From contig DNJQ01000091.1 in the NCBI GenBank assembly GCA_003497225.1, positions 1 to 11,037 on the forward strand: a DNA stretch of 11,037 bases, read 5' to 3'. Below are positions 1 to 7,749 of the stretch, piece by piece (position 1 is the stretch's first letter; the number at the start of each line of letters is the position of its first letter). Origin of the DNA: Bacillota bacterium. GTDB lineage: Bacteria > Bacillota_I > Bacilli_A > RFN20 > CAG-288. The notes beneath the pieces were generated by a model. The model was not told where the DNA came from and ran no database searches. It was given only the letters and a program-made list of their open reading frames with translations. The translations under genes were made by a program, and so were the position numbers.

Positions 1-2
1 AT

Positions 3-35
3 AAAGATGAAGTATATTATAGATGGAGGCAATAA
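3..35 (+). CDS. Possible 3' end of an upstream gene (partial)
   Basis: Reading from base 3, the frame is open to a TAA at 33-35 and gives KDEVYYRWRQ, a plausible charged, aromatic C-terminus. The frame beginning at base 1 is also open, to a TAA at 58-60, but encodes an Asn-rich tail less like a normal protein end. The frame beginning at base 2 opens with a stop. If this is the end of a gene, the GGAGG in its last codons could serve the next gene. The stretch is far too short for any functional call, and it could instead be non-coding leader. Confidence 0.35.
   Translation, partial: KDEVYYRWRQ
25..29 (+). promoter_or_regulatory. Candidate Shine-Dalgarno (GGAGG) for the membrane protein gene, unusually distant
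   Basis: GGAGG is the only good ribosome binding site before the first complete gene, but it lies 17 nt from the GTG at 47, when 5-9 nt is normal. An in-frame TAA at 41-43 rules out an upstream start, so the only other option is ATT at 44. Either initiation here is weak, or this GGAGG merely reflects Trp-Arg codons of an upstream gene. Confidence 0.35.
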
Positions 36-46
36 TAATATAAATT

Positions 47-796
47 GTGAAGTTTTTTAATGTCGAAAATCAATCAAACATCAATATAATTGAAAAAAAG
101 GACAAGGAAAAGGAAAAAGAGGCGTATTTTCCTAAACTTGTTGCTGCTTTTACTGCAGGATCTTTTTTAGGTTGGTTATGGGAAACAATTCTATCTTACT
201 TTCAATTTGGTGAATTCTATTCAAGAGTTGGTGTTCTTTATGGACCATTAAATCCTATATATGGTTTTGGTTTAATTTTAATGATATTAGTTCTTAAACC
301 GATGAAAAGATGGTATGTGCAGTTTTTAGTTGGATCTATAATTGGTGGTGGATTTGAATATACTGCTTGGGCTTTATCAAGGCTAGTGTTACATAGTTCT
401 ACGTGGAATTATCAATCTCCATTTATTATTACAATAGGAGAAACGGAATATACATTATTTAAATGGGCGTACTGGGGTGGAACAAGTCTTTTTCATTCTT
501 TATTTTGGGGATTATTAGGACTAGTTTCAATTAAATTTATTTATCCAACAATTAGTAAAGCCGTTGATAGTGTGCCTAGCGATTTTAGAAATTATATCAA
601 TACTATTGTCACTATTTTTTTAAGCATCGATATATTTTTAACTTGTGTGGCTTTATTAAGACAAATGACAAGGGAAACTTGTAGTAATAATGGTCTATAT
701 TGCATTGAATCTAATTACATTACTAACTGGCTTGATTTGCACTATCCCGACTCGCGTTTAAAAGAGATATTTCAAAATTTAAAAAAGTACGATTGA
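47..796 (+). CDS. CmpB-family (putative ABC-transporter type IV) integral membrane protein
   Basis: A 249-residue membrane protein of the family annotated 'putative ABC transporter permease' (Pfam ABC_trans_CmpB), common in Firmicutes. The true role of the family is poorly established and no ATP-binding partner is visible here. Seen in the sequence: a hydrophilic Lys/Glu-rich N-terminus (residues 1-28) and about five hydrophobic segments (roughly 30-52, 70-84, 91-113, 145-166, 184-204). Family signatures are GWLWE (42-46), GPLNPIYGFG (66-75), a Gly-rich stretch ending in FEY (about 100-105) and SLFWGLLG (151-158). There is no cleavable signal peptide. The start is GTG at 47, fixed by an in-frame TAA just upstream. 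The C-terminal 45 residues are soluble and contain two Cys. The gene stops 50 nt before dnaE with no terminator between, so read-through into dnaE is possible. Family assignment is fairly sure; transport function is not. Confidence 0.8.
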   Translation: MKFFNVENQSNINIIEKKDKEKEKEAYFPKLVAAFTAGSFLGWLWETILSYFQFGEFYSRVGVLYGPLNPIYGFGLILMILVLKPMKRWYVQFLVGSIIGGGFEYTAWALSRLVLHSSTWNYQSPFIITIGETEYTLFKWAYWGGTSLFHSLFWGLLGLVSIKFIYPTISKAVDSVPSDFRNYINTIVTIFLSIDIFLTCVALLRQMTRETCSNNGLYCIESNYITNWLDLHYPDSRLKEIFQNLKKYD

Positions 797-805
797 TAGG
801 GAAAA

Positions 806-842
806 TCTCTGACTTTTAATGTATAATATTTAAGTCAGGAGA
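806..842 (+). promoter_or_regulatory. Inverted repeat spanning the dnaE -10 box and Shine-Dalgarno
   Basis: CTGACTT at 809-815 and AAGTCAG at 832-838 are a perfect 7-bp dyad around a 16-nt AT-rich centre. The stem extends by three pairs (806-808 with 840-842) if G839 is bulged. The centre contains TATAAT (822-827) and the right arm overlaps the AGGAG ribosome binding site (837-841). No T-run follows, so it is not a terminator. In DNA it could be an operator; in read-through mRNA it could hide the dnaE ribosome binding site. The repeat is seen directly; both roles are inference. Confidence 0.45.
822..827 (+). promoter_or_regulatory. Candidate -10 box (TATAAT) for the dnaE operon
   Basis: A consensus TATAAT lies 19 nt before the dnaE ATG, preceded directly by TG. 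No good -35 hexamer exists at 16-18 nt; the nearest match, TTGATA at 793-798, is 23 nt away. A start near 834 would leave a leader of only about a dozen nucleotides that still contains the AGGAG. Such boxes occur by chance in AT-rich DNA, so confidence is moderate. Confidence 0.4.
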
Positions 843-846
843 AGCG

Positions 847-3741
847 ATGGACTTTTATTATTTAAACGCTAATACAATATATTCATTTCACGATACTGCT
901 TTAAGTATTGATGATTATATAAGTGGCTTAAATGCTTATGGATATTCCGGTGGTGGAATCTGTGATTTTAACCATATGCGAGGCTTTGCTGAATATGAAA
1001 AAGCTTTTAAACATAATGACAAAAAGCTTTTGAAGCTTTTGATGGGACTTAGAATCAATTTAACCATTGATGAATATTCATTTGAAGCTTTGCTATATAT
1101 AAAAAATTATGAAGGTTATAAGTTTATTCTTGAAAATATAATTGGCCCTAAAAGAAATGAAATAAATATTAATGATTTAGCTAATCAGGATAATTTAATT
1201 TTAATCATTCGCGCTAATTCTTCATTAACTTCTTCTTTTGTTTTTTCGGAAGAACTTGAAGAAACTGGGGGAAAGATTTTCTCAAAAATATTATCCATTA
1301 CAAAAAAGTTTTATATCGGTATTGAGTATTATTCTGAAATAGAAAAAGAGATGATTGAAGCTCTTCGAGAATTTTCTAAAAAGCATAGTTTAGATTTAGT
1401 TGCCATACCAGAAATAAAGTATTTAAACAGAAAGTTAGCAAAAAGATACGATATTCTTCAAGCGATAAAGAAAAAAGAACTTTATGAGGAAAATAGTAGT
1501 CAACCAATTTTTTATATGCTTGGACCAAAAGCATTAAGCAAACTATATACAGAAGAAGAGATTGAAAACACGATTAAGATTGCTGATGATTGTAATTTTT
1601 CGATATTCAATAAAAGAGAAACTGGCGTAGACTTTGGAAAAGATAAGAATAAGATTTTAGAAGATTTAGTATTTAATAAAATCAAAGAATTAAATCTCAA
1701 AGAAGAATATTTAGTTCGAGCGAAGAAAGAACTTAGTGTTATTTTTGAAATGAACTTTGTTGATTACTTTTTATTAGTTCATGATTATGTTAAATTTGCG
1801 AAAAGTAATGACATAAAAGTTGGACCAGGAAGAGGCTCTTCAGCATCATCTTTAGTGGCTTATTTACTTGGAATAACCGAGATTGACCCTTTAAAATATG
1901 ACTTAATATTTGAACGTTTCTTAAATAAAGATAGAAAAACGATGCCTGATATCGATATTGATTTTGAAGATGATAAAAGAGAATTAGTTATCGAGTATTT
2001 AAGGCAGAAATATGGTGAAAGTCACGTTAAACACATTATTACTTATTCAACTTACCGCGCTTCAAGCGCGATAAATGCCGCTGGTAGCGTGCTTAATGTC
2101 GCGCCGGAAAGATTAAAAAGAATTACATCGGAACTTTTACCTGGCGCAAGTTTGAAAGATTCTTTTACCAAAGTTGATGAATTAAATAATCTTATTCGTG
2201 ATCCTTATTATAGAAATATTTATGATTGTGCCTTACTTATTGAAAACTTCCCATATAATTGCTCAATCCACGCTTCGGGAATTATAGTTAGCGGAAATAA
2301 TTTGGAAAAAGAACTTTATTACGAAGATGATGTTTTAGGATATGAATTTCCACTTCTAGAAGAAATGGGGTATTTAAAACTTGATATTTTAGGTTTATCT
2401 AATCTTTCGTTTATTCGTCATATTGAAGATAATTTAAGAAAAATAGATGTTAAACCAATTACCTATAAGGACCTTGGTTTAGAAGATAAATTCACTTATG
2501 AATTCCTTAGTAAAAAAGCAACTTTAGGAATATTTCAACTTGAATCTTTTGGTATGAAAAATGTTATTGATCAAGTTCAACCACAAAGTTTTGCTGATCT
2601 ATATGCTTTAATAGCTCTTTATCGTCCAGGCCCCAAGGACAATATTCAAATATTCGCTAATAATAAGCGAATTGATAGAAGTAAATATAGTGAAGATAAA
2701 GATATAAATGATATTATTTCCCAAACTTATGGCATCATCGTTTATCAAGAGCAGGTAATGCAGTTAGCAAGTAGATTTGCTGGATTTAATGGGAGTGAAG
2801 CGGATAATTTAAGAAGAGCTATCAGTAAAAAAGACGCGGATTATATTGCTAAGTGTCAAGAAGAATTTATTTCTGGAGCTAAACAAAACGGCAAGGATTT
2901 AAAAGTTGCATTAGATCTTTATCAATGGATAGAAAAGTTCGGAGATTATGGCTTTAATAAAGCCCATACTGTTAGTTATGCTTATATTACTTATCTTCTT
3001 TTATATTATAAAGCACATTACCCGGAACAGTTTTATCAAGCCATGCTTGATTTATCAAGTTTAACAAGTCTATTATCCTACGCTTTAAAAGAAGAGGTAG
3101 AAGGACTAGGATTAAAACTTTGTGGTCCAAATGTTTTTAATATTTATTGTGAAGTAAAGATTAAGGGCAATAATCTTTATCTTCCCATAAATGCTATAAA
3201 AGGACTTAGTGAAGAAGCTGTTACTAAACTTTTATCATTAAATTTAAATTCTAATTTAACTCTTGAAGAACTATTTATGAAGAACAAAATAAATGAACTT
3301 TCTAACAAAGATTTATTGAAACTCATCGATAGTGGGTTCTTTGATCCTTTAGAGAAGAATAGAGAAAAACTAAGGGAAAATATAGTTACACTTTTAAGTT
3401 TAAAGTATTGTGAAGAAGGAAATTATATTACTTTAAGTGAATGTTCACCTAATGTAGTTAAAGATTATTGCTTAGAAAAGGAAGTTTTCGGATCTTCTTT
3501 AAGTACATCTTTACTCAGTTTAACTATGAATAAGGGTAAAATAGGAGAAGAAGTTTATGTCATTATAAGTTGCACTAGTTTTAGTAAAACTGAATATGAA
3601 GCGATTAACGATTATGGTACAATAAGACTATCTTTTAGTACGCCGCAGGAGTTAAAACCTTATGAAATAGTTTATGTCCGCGGAAGAGCGAACAAAAAGA
3701 AGAAGAGAATCTATGTTGAAAGTTTACGGAGGACTATATGA
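847..3741 (+). CDS. dnaE: DNA polymerase III subunit alpha, DnaE type
   Basis: Family C replicative DNA polymerase, 964 residues, shorter than Bacillus subtilis DnaE (about 1,100). In Firmicutes that also carry PolC, DnaE extends RNA primers, mainly on the lagging strand. Seen: an N-terminal PHP-like domain (about 1-200) whose usual HxH is Asn7-x-Asn9, so it has probably lost metal binding. GPGRGSSASS follows (326-335), then PDIDIDF (367-373) with catalytic Asp370 and Asp372, and LKLDILGL with the third Asp at 513. Further conserved blocks are IHASGIIVSG, ALYRPGP, YGIIVYQEQVM, LRRAISKKD and the HYPEQF motif (724-729). A helix-hairpin-helix region (about 770-840) and a reduced OB-like end (about 880-964) complete it. 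ATG at 847 has AGGAG 5 nt upstream. The last codons overlap polA by ATGA. PolC would have to be elsewhere in the genome. Assignment is very sure; lack of PHP activity is inferred from residues. Confidence 0.96.
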   Translation: MDFYYLNANTIYSFHDTALSIDDYISGLNAYGYSGGGICDFNHMRGFAEYEKAFKHNDKKLLKLLMGLRINLTIDEYSFEALLYIKNYEGYKFILENIIGPKRNEININDLANQDNLILIIRANSSLTSSFVFSEELEETGGKIFSKILSITKKFYIGIEYYSEIEKEMIEALREFSKKHSLDLVAIPEIKYLNRKLAKRYDILQAIKKKELYEENSSQPIFYMLGPKALSKLYTEEEIENTIKIADDCNFSIFNKRETGVDFGKDKNKILEDLVFNKIKELNLKEEYLVRAKKELSVIFEMNFVDYFLLVHDYVKFAKSNDIKVGPGRGSSASSLVAYLLGITEIDPLKYDLIFERFLNKDRKTMPDIDIDFEDDKRELVIEYLRQKYGESHVKHIITYSTYRASSAINAAGSVLNVAPERLKRITSELLPGASLKDSFTKVDELNNLIRDPYYRNIYDCALLIENFPYNCSIHASGIIVSGNNLEKELYYEDDVLGYEFPLLEEMGYLKLDILGLSNLSFIRHIEDNLRKIDVKPITYKDLGLEDKFTYEFLSKKATLGIFQLESFGMKNVIDQVQPQSFADLYALIALYRPGPKDNIQIFANNKRIDRSKYSEDKDINDIISQTYGIIVYQEQVMQLASRFAGFNGSEADNLRRAISKKDADYIAKCQEEFISGAKQNGKDLKVALDLYQWIEKFGDYGFNKAHTVSYAYITYLLLYYKAHYPEQFYQAMLDLSSLTSLLSYALKEEVEGLGLKLCGPNVFNIYCEVKIKGNNLYLPINAIKGLSEEAVTKLLSLNLNSNLTLEELFMKNKINELSNKDLLKLIDSGFFDPLEKNREKLRENIVTLLSLKYCEEGNYITLSECSPNVVKDYCLEKEVFGSSLSTSLLSLTMNKGKIGEEVYVIISCTSFSKTEYEAINDYGTIRLSFSTPQELKPYEIVYVRGRANKKKKRIYVESLRRTI

Positions 3742-6362
3742 ATAGAATAAAGATTATTGATGGAAACTCACTTTTGTTTCGGTCATTTTATGCAACTTAT
3801 AACCCGAGTATGGATAAATCAGCCATCATGCACACAAAAAATGGCATACCTGTCAATGCGGTTTATATTTTTCATAAATTTATAAAAAATTTAAGGCAAG
3901 ATCTTCTTCCTAATGAAAGGATTGTCGTTTGCTTTGATACGGGAAAGAAAACATTCCGTTCAGCCATGCTTGAATCTTATAAAAAGCAGAGAAAACCGGT
4001 TGAACCAGAACTAGTTGCTCAAATGGCGATAGCTCGTGAAATGCTCGATTCGATGGGAATTTTCCGCTGTGAAATGGATGGATATGAAGCGGATGATATC
4101 GCGGGAAGTTTAGCAAATTTTGCTAAACAAAGAGGTGATGAAGTTATTCTTTATACTTCGGATAAAGACTATTTCCAACTCATAGATGATAATGTTTCAG
4201 TTCATTTTTTAAGAAAGGGACTTTCTGAAGTAGAAATATATGATAAGGGAAATCTTCTTGAAAAGTTTGGTGTAAGACCTGATCAAATCTGTGATTATAA
4301 AGGCCTATGTGGAGATACCAGCGATAATTTTAAAGGAATACCTGGAGTTGGTGAAAAAACTGCGATTAAACTTTTAGCGTCTTATGACCATTTAGAAGAT
4401 ATCATCGAAGCGATGATTAATGTTAATACCAAAACGGCGATGAATATCGTTGAGCACCAAGAAGATGGACGTTTTTGTAAAAAACTAGCGCAAATGGTTT
4501 TAAATCTTGATGTAGAAAAGTTTTATCTCGATGGGCAAGTAAAACCATATGATCACAATCAACTCGTAGCTTTTTATAAAAAATATGAATTCAATAAATT
4601 TTTAAATGAATTAGAGAAGCAAGAGAGTCTTTTCGATAGCGTTGATTTATCTATTAATGAAAATCGTGGATCTATTCCTCTTGGCTTTAAAAAGATTGAT
4701 TATGGAGAAGTAAAAACTGTAAAAAGCATCAGTGAAATAAATGATAAAAACTTTGTTTCATTTGTCTTTTCCTATGAAAAACACAATTATCATATAGAGA
4801 AGGTCAAAGGTTTATTCTTAGCTACTAAAATAAATACTTATTTTATCGCTGATGAAGATATTGCCTCTTGTGGGATAGCTTCTTTCTTTTTAGATGAAAA
4901 AAATGAATATATTACTTTAGATAATAAGTGCTTAATCTATATATTTTCACGTTATGGAATAGAGGTTAAGGCTAAATGTACATTTGATTTAATGCTAGCT
5001 ACCTATCTTCTTGACACTAATGTTGAAGATGATGCTAGTTCAATTTTAAAATCATATGAATATCCTTTAAGTGATGATAAGGATATTTATCTTAGCGCTT
5101 GTGAATCACTTTTAGCACTGAAAAGTGTCGCATTAAAAAGATTAGAAGAAGAAAATCAAACTCGTCTTTATTACGATATAGAATTGCCTTTAGCAATTGT
5201 ATTAGCCAAGATGGAAATCCGTGGGGTACCTTTAGATTTAAATACCCTTGCTATCTATTCTGATGAATTACACCGCAAATTAGAAGGATTAAAAGAAGAA
5301 ATACTTTCTTATGCTGATCACGAAATCAATTTAAATTCACCGCGTCAAGTATCAACATTTTTATTCGAAGAATTAAAGTTAAGAAAACCTGATAAAAAAG
5401 GCTCAACATCGAATGAAAACTTATTAAAAATAAAAGATGAACATCCGGTTATTTCGTTATTAATTGAATACCGTAAATATTCTAAACTCATTTCAAGTTA
5501 CACCGATGCTTTACCAAATAACATTTATGAAGATCATAAACTTCACGCGATATTTAACCAAGCCTTAACGACGACGGGAAGATTATCGATGAGCGATCCT
5601 AACCTTCAAAATATTTCAATTCGCGATGCTGAGGGAAAAGAAATTAGAAAAGCATTCTTTTATCCTAATAACGAATACATGTTTTTATCCTTCGATTATT
5701 CGCAAATTGAACTTCGTTTATTAGCGCACTTATCGAAAGACAAAAATTTAATCGAAGTCTTTAATAGCGATGGTGATATTCATTCAACAACTGCGAGCAA
5801 ACTATTTGGTGTTCCAAAAGAGAATATAACACCTTTACAAAGAAGAATGGCAAAGATTGTAAACTTTTCAATCGTTTATGGAACTACATCATTTGGACTA
5901 TCAGAAAAACTCGATGTTTCAGTTGGTGAAGCAAAAAACATCATCGATGCTTTCTATCTAGCTTTCCCTAAAGTTAAAGAATATGAAGAATCAGTTATTA
6001 AATTCGTTCAAGAGCATGGATACTGTCTAACCATGATGAATAGAAGAAGATATTTAAAAGATATTAATTCTTCTAACTATATGCTAAGAGAATTCTCAAA
6101 GCGCGCTGCGGTCAATGCTTCTATTCAAGGTTCAGCAGCAGATTTAATTAAAAAGGCCATGATTGAAGTAGAAGATGCGCTTAGGGGATATCAAAGTGAA
6201 ATGATACTTCAAATTCACGATGAGCTTGTCTTTAAAGTTAAAAGAGAAGAACTTGAAATGGTTAAAAAAATAGTTAAAGAAAAGATGGAAAATACCTTTA
6301 ATCTTTCTGTTCCACTTTTAGTTGAAGGTGCAGAAGGAAACACATGGTTTGAGGCGAAATAG
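3738..6362 (+). CDS. polA: DNA polymerase I
   Basis: Family A polymerase, 874 residues, about the length of Bacillus PolA. It removes RNA primers and fills gaps in repair. The N-terminal 5'-nuclease domain (about 1-290) keeps its acidic motifs: IIDGNSLLFRSF, VVCFDTG, YEADDIAG, TSDKDYFQL, GDTSDNFKGIPGVGEKTA. The middle domain (about 300-470) has no recognisable DxE or other 3'-5' exonuclease residues, so it is a non-proofreading relic as in Bacillus. The polymerase domain has motif A FDYSQIELR with catalytic Asp653. Its O-helix carries Arg702, Lys706, Phe710 and Tyr714, matching E. coli R754, K758, F762 and Y766, and motif C is HDE at 827-829. ATG at 3738 overlaps the dnaE stop (ATGA), with GGAGG 5 nt upstream, so translation is coupled. 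The next gene, mutM, creates the gaps that PolA fills. Confidence 0.97.
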   Translation: MNRIKIIDGNSLLFRSFYATYNPSMDKSAIMHTKNGIPVNAVYIFHKFIKNLRQDLLPNERIVVCFDTGKKTFRSAMLESYKKQRKPVEPELVAQMAIAREMLDSMGIFRCEMDGYEADDIAGSLANFAKQRGDEVILYTSDKDYFQLIDDNVSVHFLRKGLSEVEIYDKGNLLEKFGVRPDQICDYKGLCGDTSDNFKGIPGVGEKTAIKLLASYDHLEDIIEAMINVNTKTAMNIVEHQEDGRFCKKLAQMVLNLDVEKFYLDGQVKPYDHNQLVAFYKKYEFNKFLNELEKQESLFDSVDLSINENRGSIPLGFKKIDYGEVKTVKSISEINDKNFVSFVFSYEKHNYHIEKVKGLFLATKINTYFIADEDIASCGIASFFLDEKNEYITLDNKCLIYIFSRYGIEVKAKCTFDLMLATYLLDTNVEDDASSILKSYEYPLSDDKDIYLSACESLLALKSVALKRLEEENQTRLYYDIELPLAIVLAKMEIRGVPLDLNTLAIYSDELHRKLEGLKEEILSYADHEINLNSPRQVSTFLFEELKLRKPDKKGSTSNENLLKIKDEHPVISLLIEYRKYSKLISSYTDALPNNIYEDHKLHAIFNQALTTTGRLSMSDPNLQNISIRDAEGKEIRKAFFYPNNEYMFLSFDYSQIELRLLAHLSKDKNLIEVFNSDGDIHSTTASKLFGVPKENITPLQRRMAKIVNFSIVYGTTSFGLSEKLDVSVGEAKNIIDAFYLAFPKVKEYEESVIKFVQEHGYCLTMMNRRRYLKDINSSNYMLREFSKRAAVNASIQGSAADLIKKAMIEVEDALRGYQSEMILQIHDELVFKVKREELEMVKKIVKEKMENTFNLSVPLLVEGAEGNTWFEAK
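6351..6354 (+). promoter_or_regulatory. Shine-Dalgarno (GAGG) supporting the mutM start at 6364
   Basis: GAGG in the last codons of polA lies 9 nt before ATG 6364. This supports that start over an in-frame ATG at 6322 inside polA. The 6364 start is also required chemically: MutM uses the proline after the initiator Met as its nucleophile, and only this start exposes Pro at position 2. Confidence 0.65.
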
Positions 6363-6363
6363 T

Positions 6364-7749
6364 ATGCCAGAATTACCTGAAGTAGAGACAGTTAAAAACA
6401 CGCTGATAAAAGATGTTTTAGGAAAAAGAATCACTGGTTTTTCTTTGCTTTATAAAAGAATAATGCAGACAGAACTAGGACTTGAAGAAACAGTTAATAA
6501 AACTATTATTGATATTAAAAGACACGGAAAGTTTTTAATCATCAATTTAGAAGATAATGTTAATATGGTTCTTCATCTTCGGATGGAAGGAAAGATTTTC
6601 TATTTTAAAGAAGAAATAAAAGAGTTACCGAAGAGCACGAGTTTTGTTTTAAATTTAGACCAAGGTTATTTATACTTTTTTGATACTCGAAAATTTGCCG
6701 TCTGTTATGTTTTTAAAGGTGATGATTATTTTTCCTTACCGCCACTATCTTTAGTTGGACCCGATCCTTTTTTGGCTAAAAAGGAAGATATATATAATAG
6801 TTACAAAAAGGATAAAAGACCAGTTAAAGAAATATTGATGGATCAACATATAATGTCAGGAATAGGCAATATCTACGCTGATGAGATTCTTTTTTCCTGC
6901 GCTTTGTCCCCATTCATTTTGGGAACAAACTTAGAAGAAAAAGATGTTGAAAACATCATTCTTTCTGCTCAAAAAATATTAAGAAAATCTATTGAACTTG
7001 GTGGTTCAACAGTAAAAAGTTATCAGTCGAGCGCAAATCATAGCGGATCATTTCAAGATGAACTTAAAGTCTATGGTAGGGCTGGTGAAAAATGTTTTAA
7101 TTGTTCTTCTTTGATTGAGAAACGCTCACTTTCAGGAAGAGGTACGAGTTTTTGTCCGAAATGCCAAAAACACGGAAATGTTATAGCATTAACAGGAAGC
7201 ATCGGTTCAGGAAAATCTTCTGTCGCTCAGATATTTGTTAATCACGGTTATCTTCTTTATGACTGTGATAAAAAGGTAAAAGAGTTTTACCAAGACAAAA
7301 AGTTTATTAGCGAAATTGAAAAAAAGTTTAAAGATGTTTTTAAAGGTGGATTTAATAAAGATGTTCTTCTTTCTAAAATGACTTCTAGTCCGAGTTTTCG
7401 AAGAAAATATGAAAACTATATCTTCCATTATATCAAGGAAGATATTAATAGTTACTTAATAGAAAACTATTCAAAAAATATTATTGTTGAAGTTCCGCGC
7501 TTCTTTGACGCTAATCTTAAACTAATGATTCCACGTTATATTCTTGTTCGAGCGGATAAAAAAATCCGCTATAATAGGCTCATAAAACGCGGTCAAAAGA
7601 ATATTGATGAGATGCTTAAACTTGAAAAGGATTTAGATAAAAAGAAGATTGAGCAAGCATTTTTCATAATCGATAACGATGGTGATAAAATAAATTTAGA
7701 AAATAAAGTAAAAGAAATAATTTCTTATATTGAGGAGGAGAAAAAATGA
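6364..7749 (+). CDS. mutM-coaE: Fused MutM (formamidopyrimidine-DNA glycosylase) and CoaE (dephospho-CoA kinase)
   Basis: One 461-residue frame encodes two enzymes normally made separately. Residues 1 to about 268 are MutM/Fpg, which removes 8-oxoguanine and formamidopyrimidines and cuts the abasic site. They carry Pro2-Glu3 of PELPEVE (nucleophile and acid), Lys56, Met74, the DTRKF loop with Arg109 and Phe111, GIGNIYADE with Asn169, and a zinc finger with Cys244, 247, 264 and 267 and Arg259 of GRGTSFC. Residues about 273-461 are CoaE, which phosphorylates dephospho-CoA with ATP in the last step of CoA synthesis. They carry the P-loop GSIGSGKS (278-285), DCD (300-302), an Arg-rich lid near RLIKRGQ and a C-terminal IIDNDGD. 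Only about five residues separate the finger from the first CoaE strand. The start is ATG 6364, one base after the polA stop. The stop overlaps the next ATG. Several CoaE blocks are divergent, so kinase activity is less certain than glycosylase activity. Confidence 0.93.
   Translation: MPELPEVETVKNTLIKDVLGKRITGFSLLYKRIMQTELGLEETVNKTIIDIKRHGKFLIINLEDNVNMVLHLRMEGKIFYFKEEIKELPKSTSFVLNLDQGYLYFFDTRKFAVCYVFKGDDYFSLPPLSLVGPDPFLAKKEDIYNSYKKDKRPVKEILMDQHIMSGIGNIYADEILFSCALSPFILGTNLEEKDVENIILSAQKILRKSIELGGSTVKSYQSSANHSGSFQDELKVYGRAGEKCFNCSSLIEKRSLSGRGTSFCPKCQKHGNVIALTGSIGSGKSSVAQIFVNHGYLLYDCDKKVKEFYQDKKFISEIEKKFKDVFKGGFNKDVLLSKMTSSPSFRRKYENYIFHYIKEDINSYLIENYSKNIIVEVPRFFDANLKLMIPRYILVRADKKIRYNRLIKRGQKNIDEMLKLEKDLDKKKIEQAFFIIDNDGDKINLENKVKEIISYIEEEKK
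7180..7746 (+). other. CoaE (dephospho-CoA kinase) domain of the fusion
   Basis: About 189 residues, slightly under the usual 195-205 for free CoaE. The P-loop and DxD are intact. The region usually reading like IDR-x-x-L is FNKDVLL, the usual His-Pro is His-Tyr (IFHYI), and the usual PLLFE-like block is VPRFFD. No in-frame ATG, GTG or TTG lies near the junction. The only nearby ATG, at 7178, is out of frame and meets TAG after two codons. A free CoaE product is therefore unlikely unless made by proteolysis. Confidence 0.85.

Noticed and set aside
15..20. TATTAT near the window start as a promoter for the membrane protein gene
   Set aside because: The -35 region would fall outside the window and the stretch looks like coding sequence of an upstream gene.
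1001..1040. Three AAGCTTTT copies in dnaE as a possible repeat or site
   Set aside because: They encode ordinary Lys-Ala/Lys-Leu codons in a Lys/Leu-rich stretch; spacing is irregular and no other copies were noticed.
6322..6363. Longer N-terminus for MutM starting inside polA
   Set aside because: It would add 14 residues before PELPEVE and bury the catalytic proline; a good GAGG precedes the ATG at 6364.
7178..7186. Separate start for CoaE at ATG 7178
   Set aside because: It is out of frame with CoaE and hits TAG after two codons.
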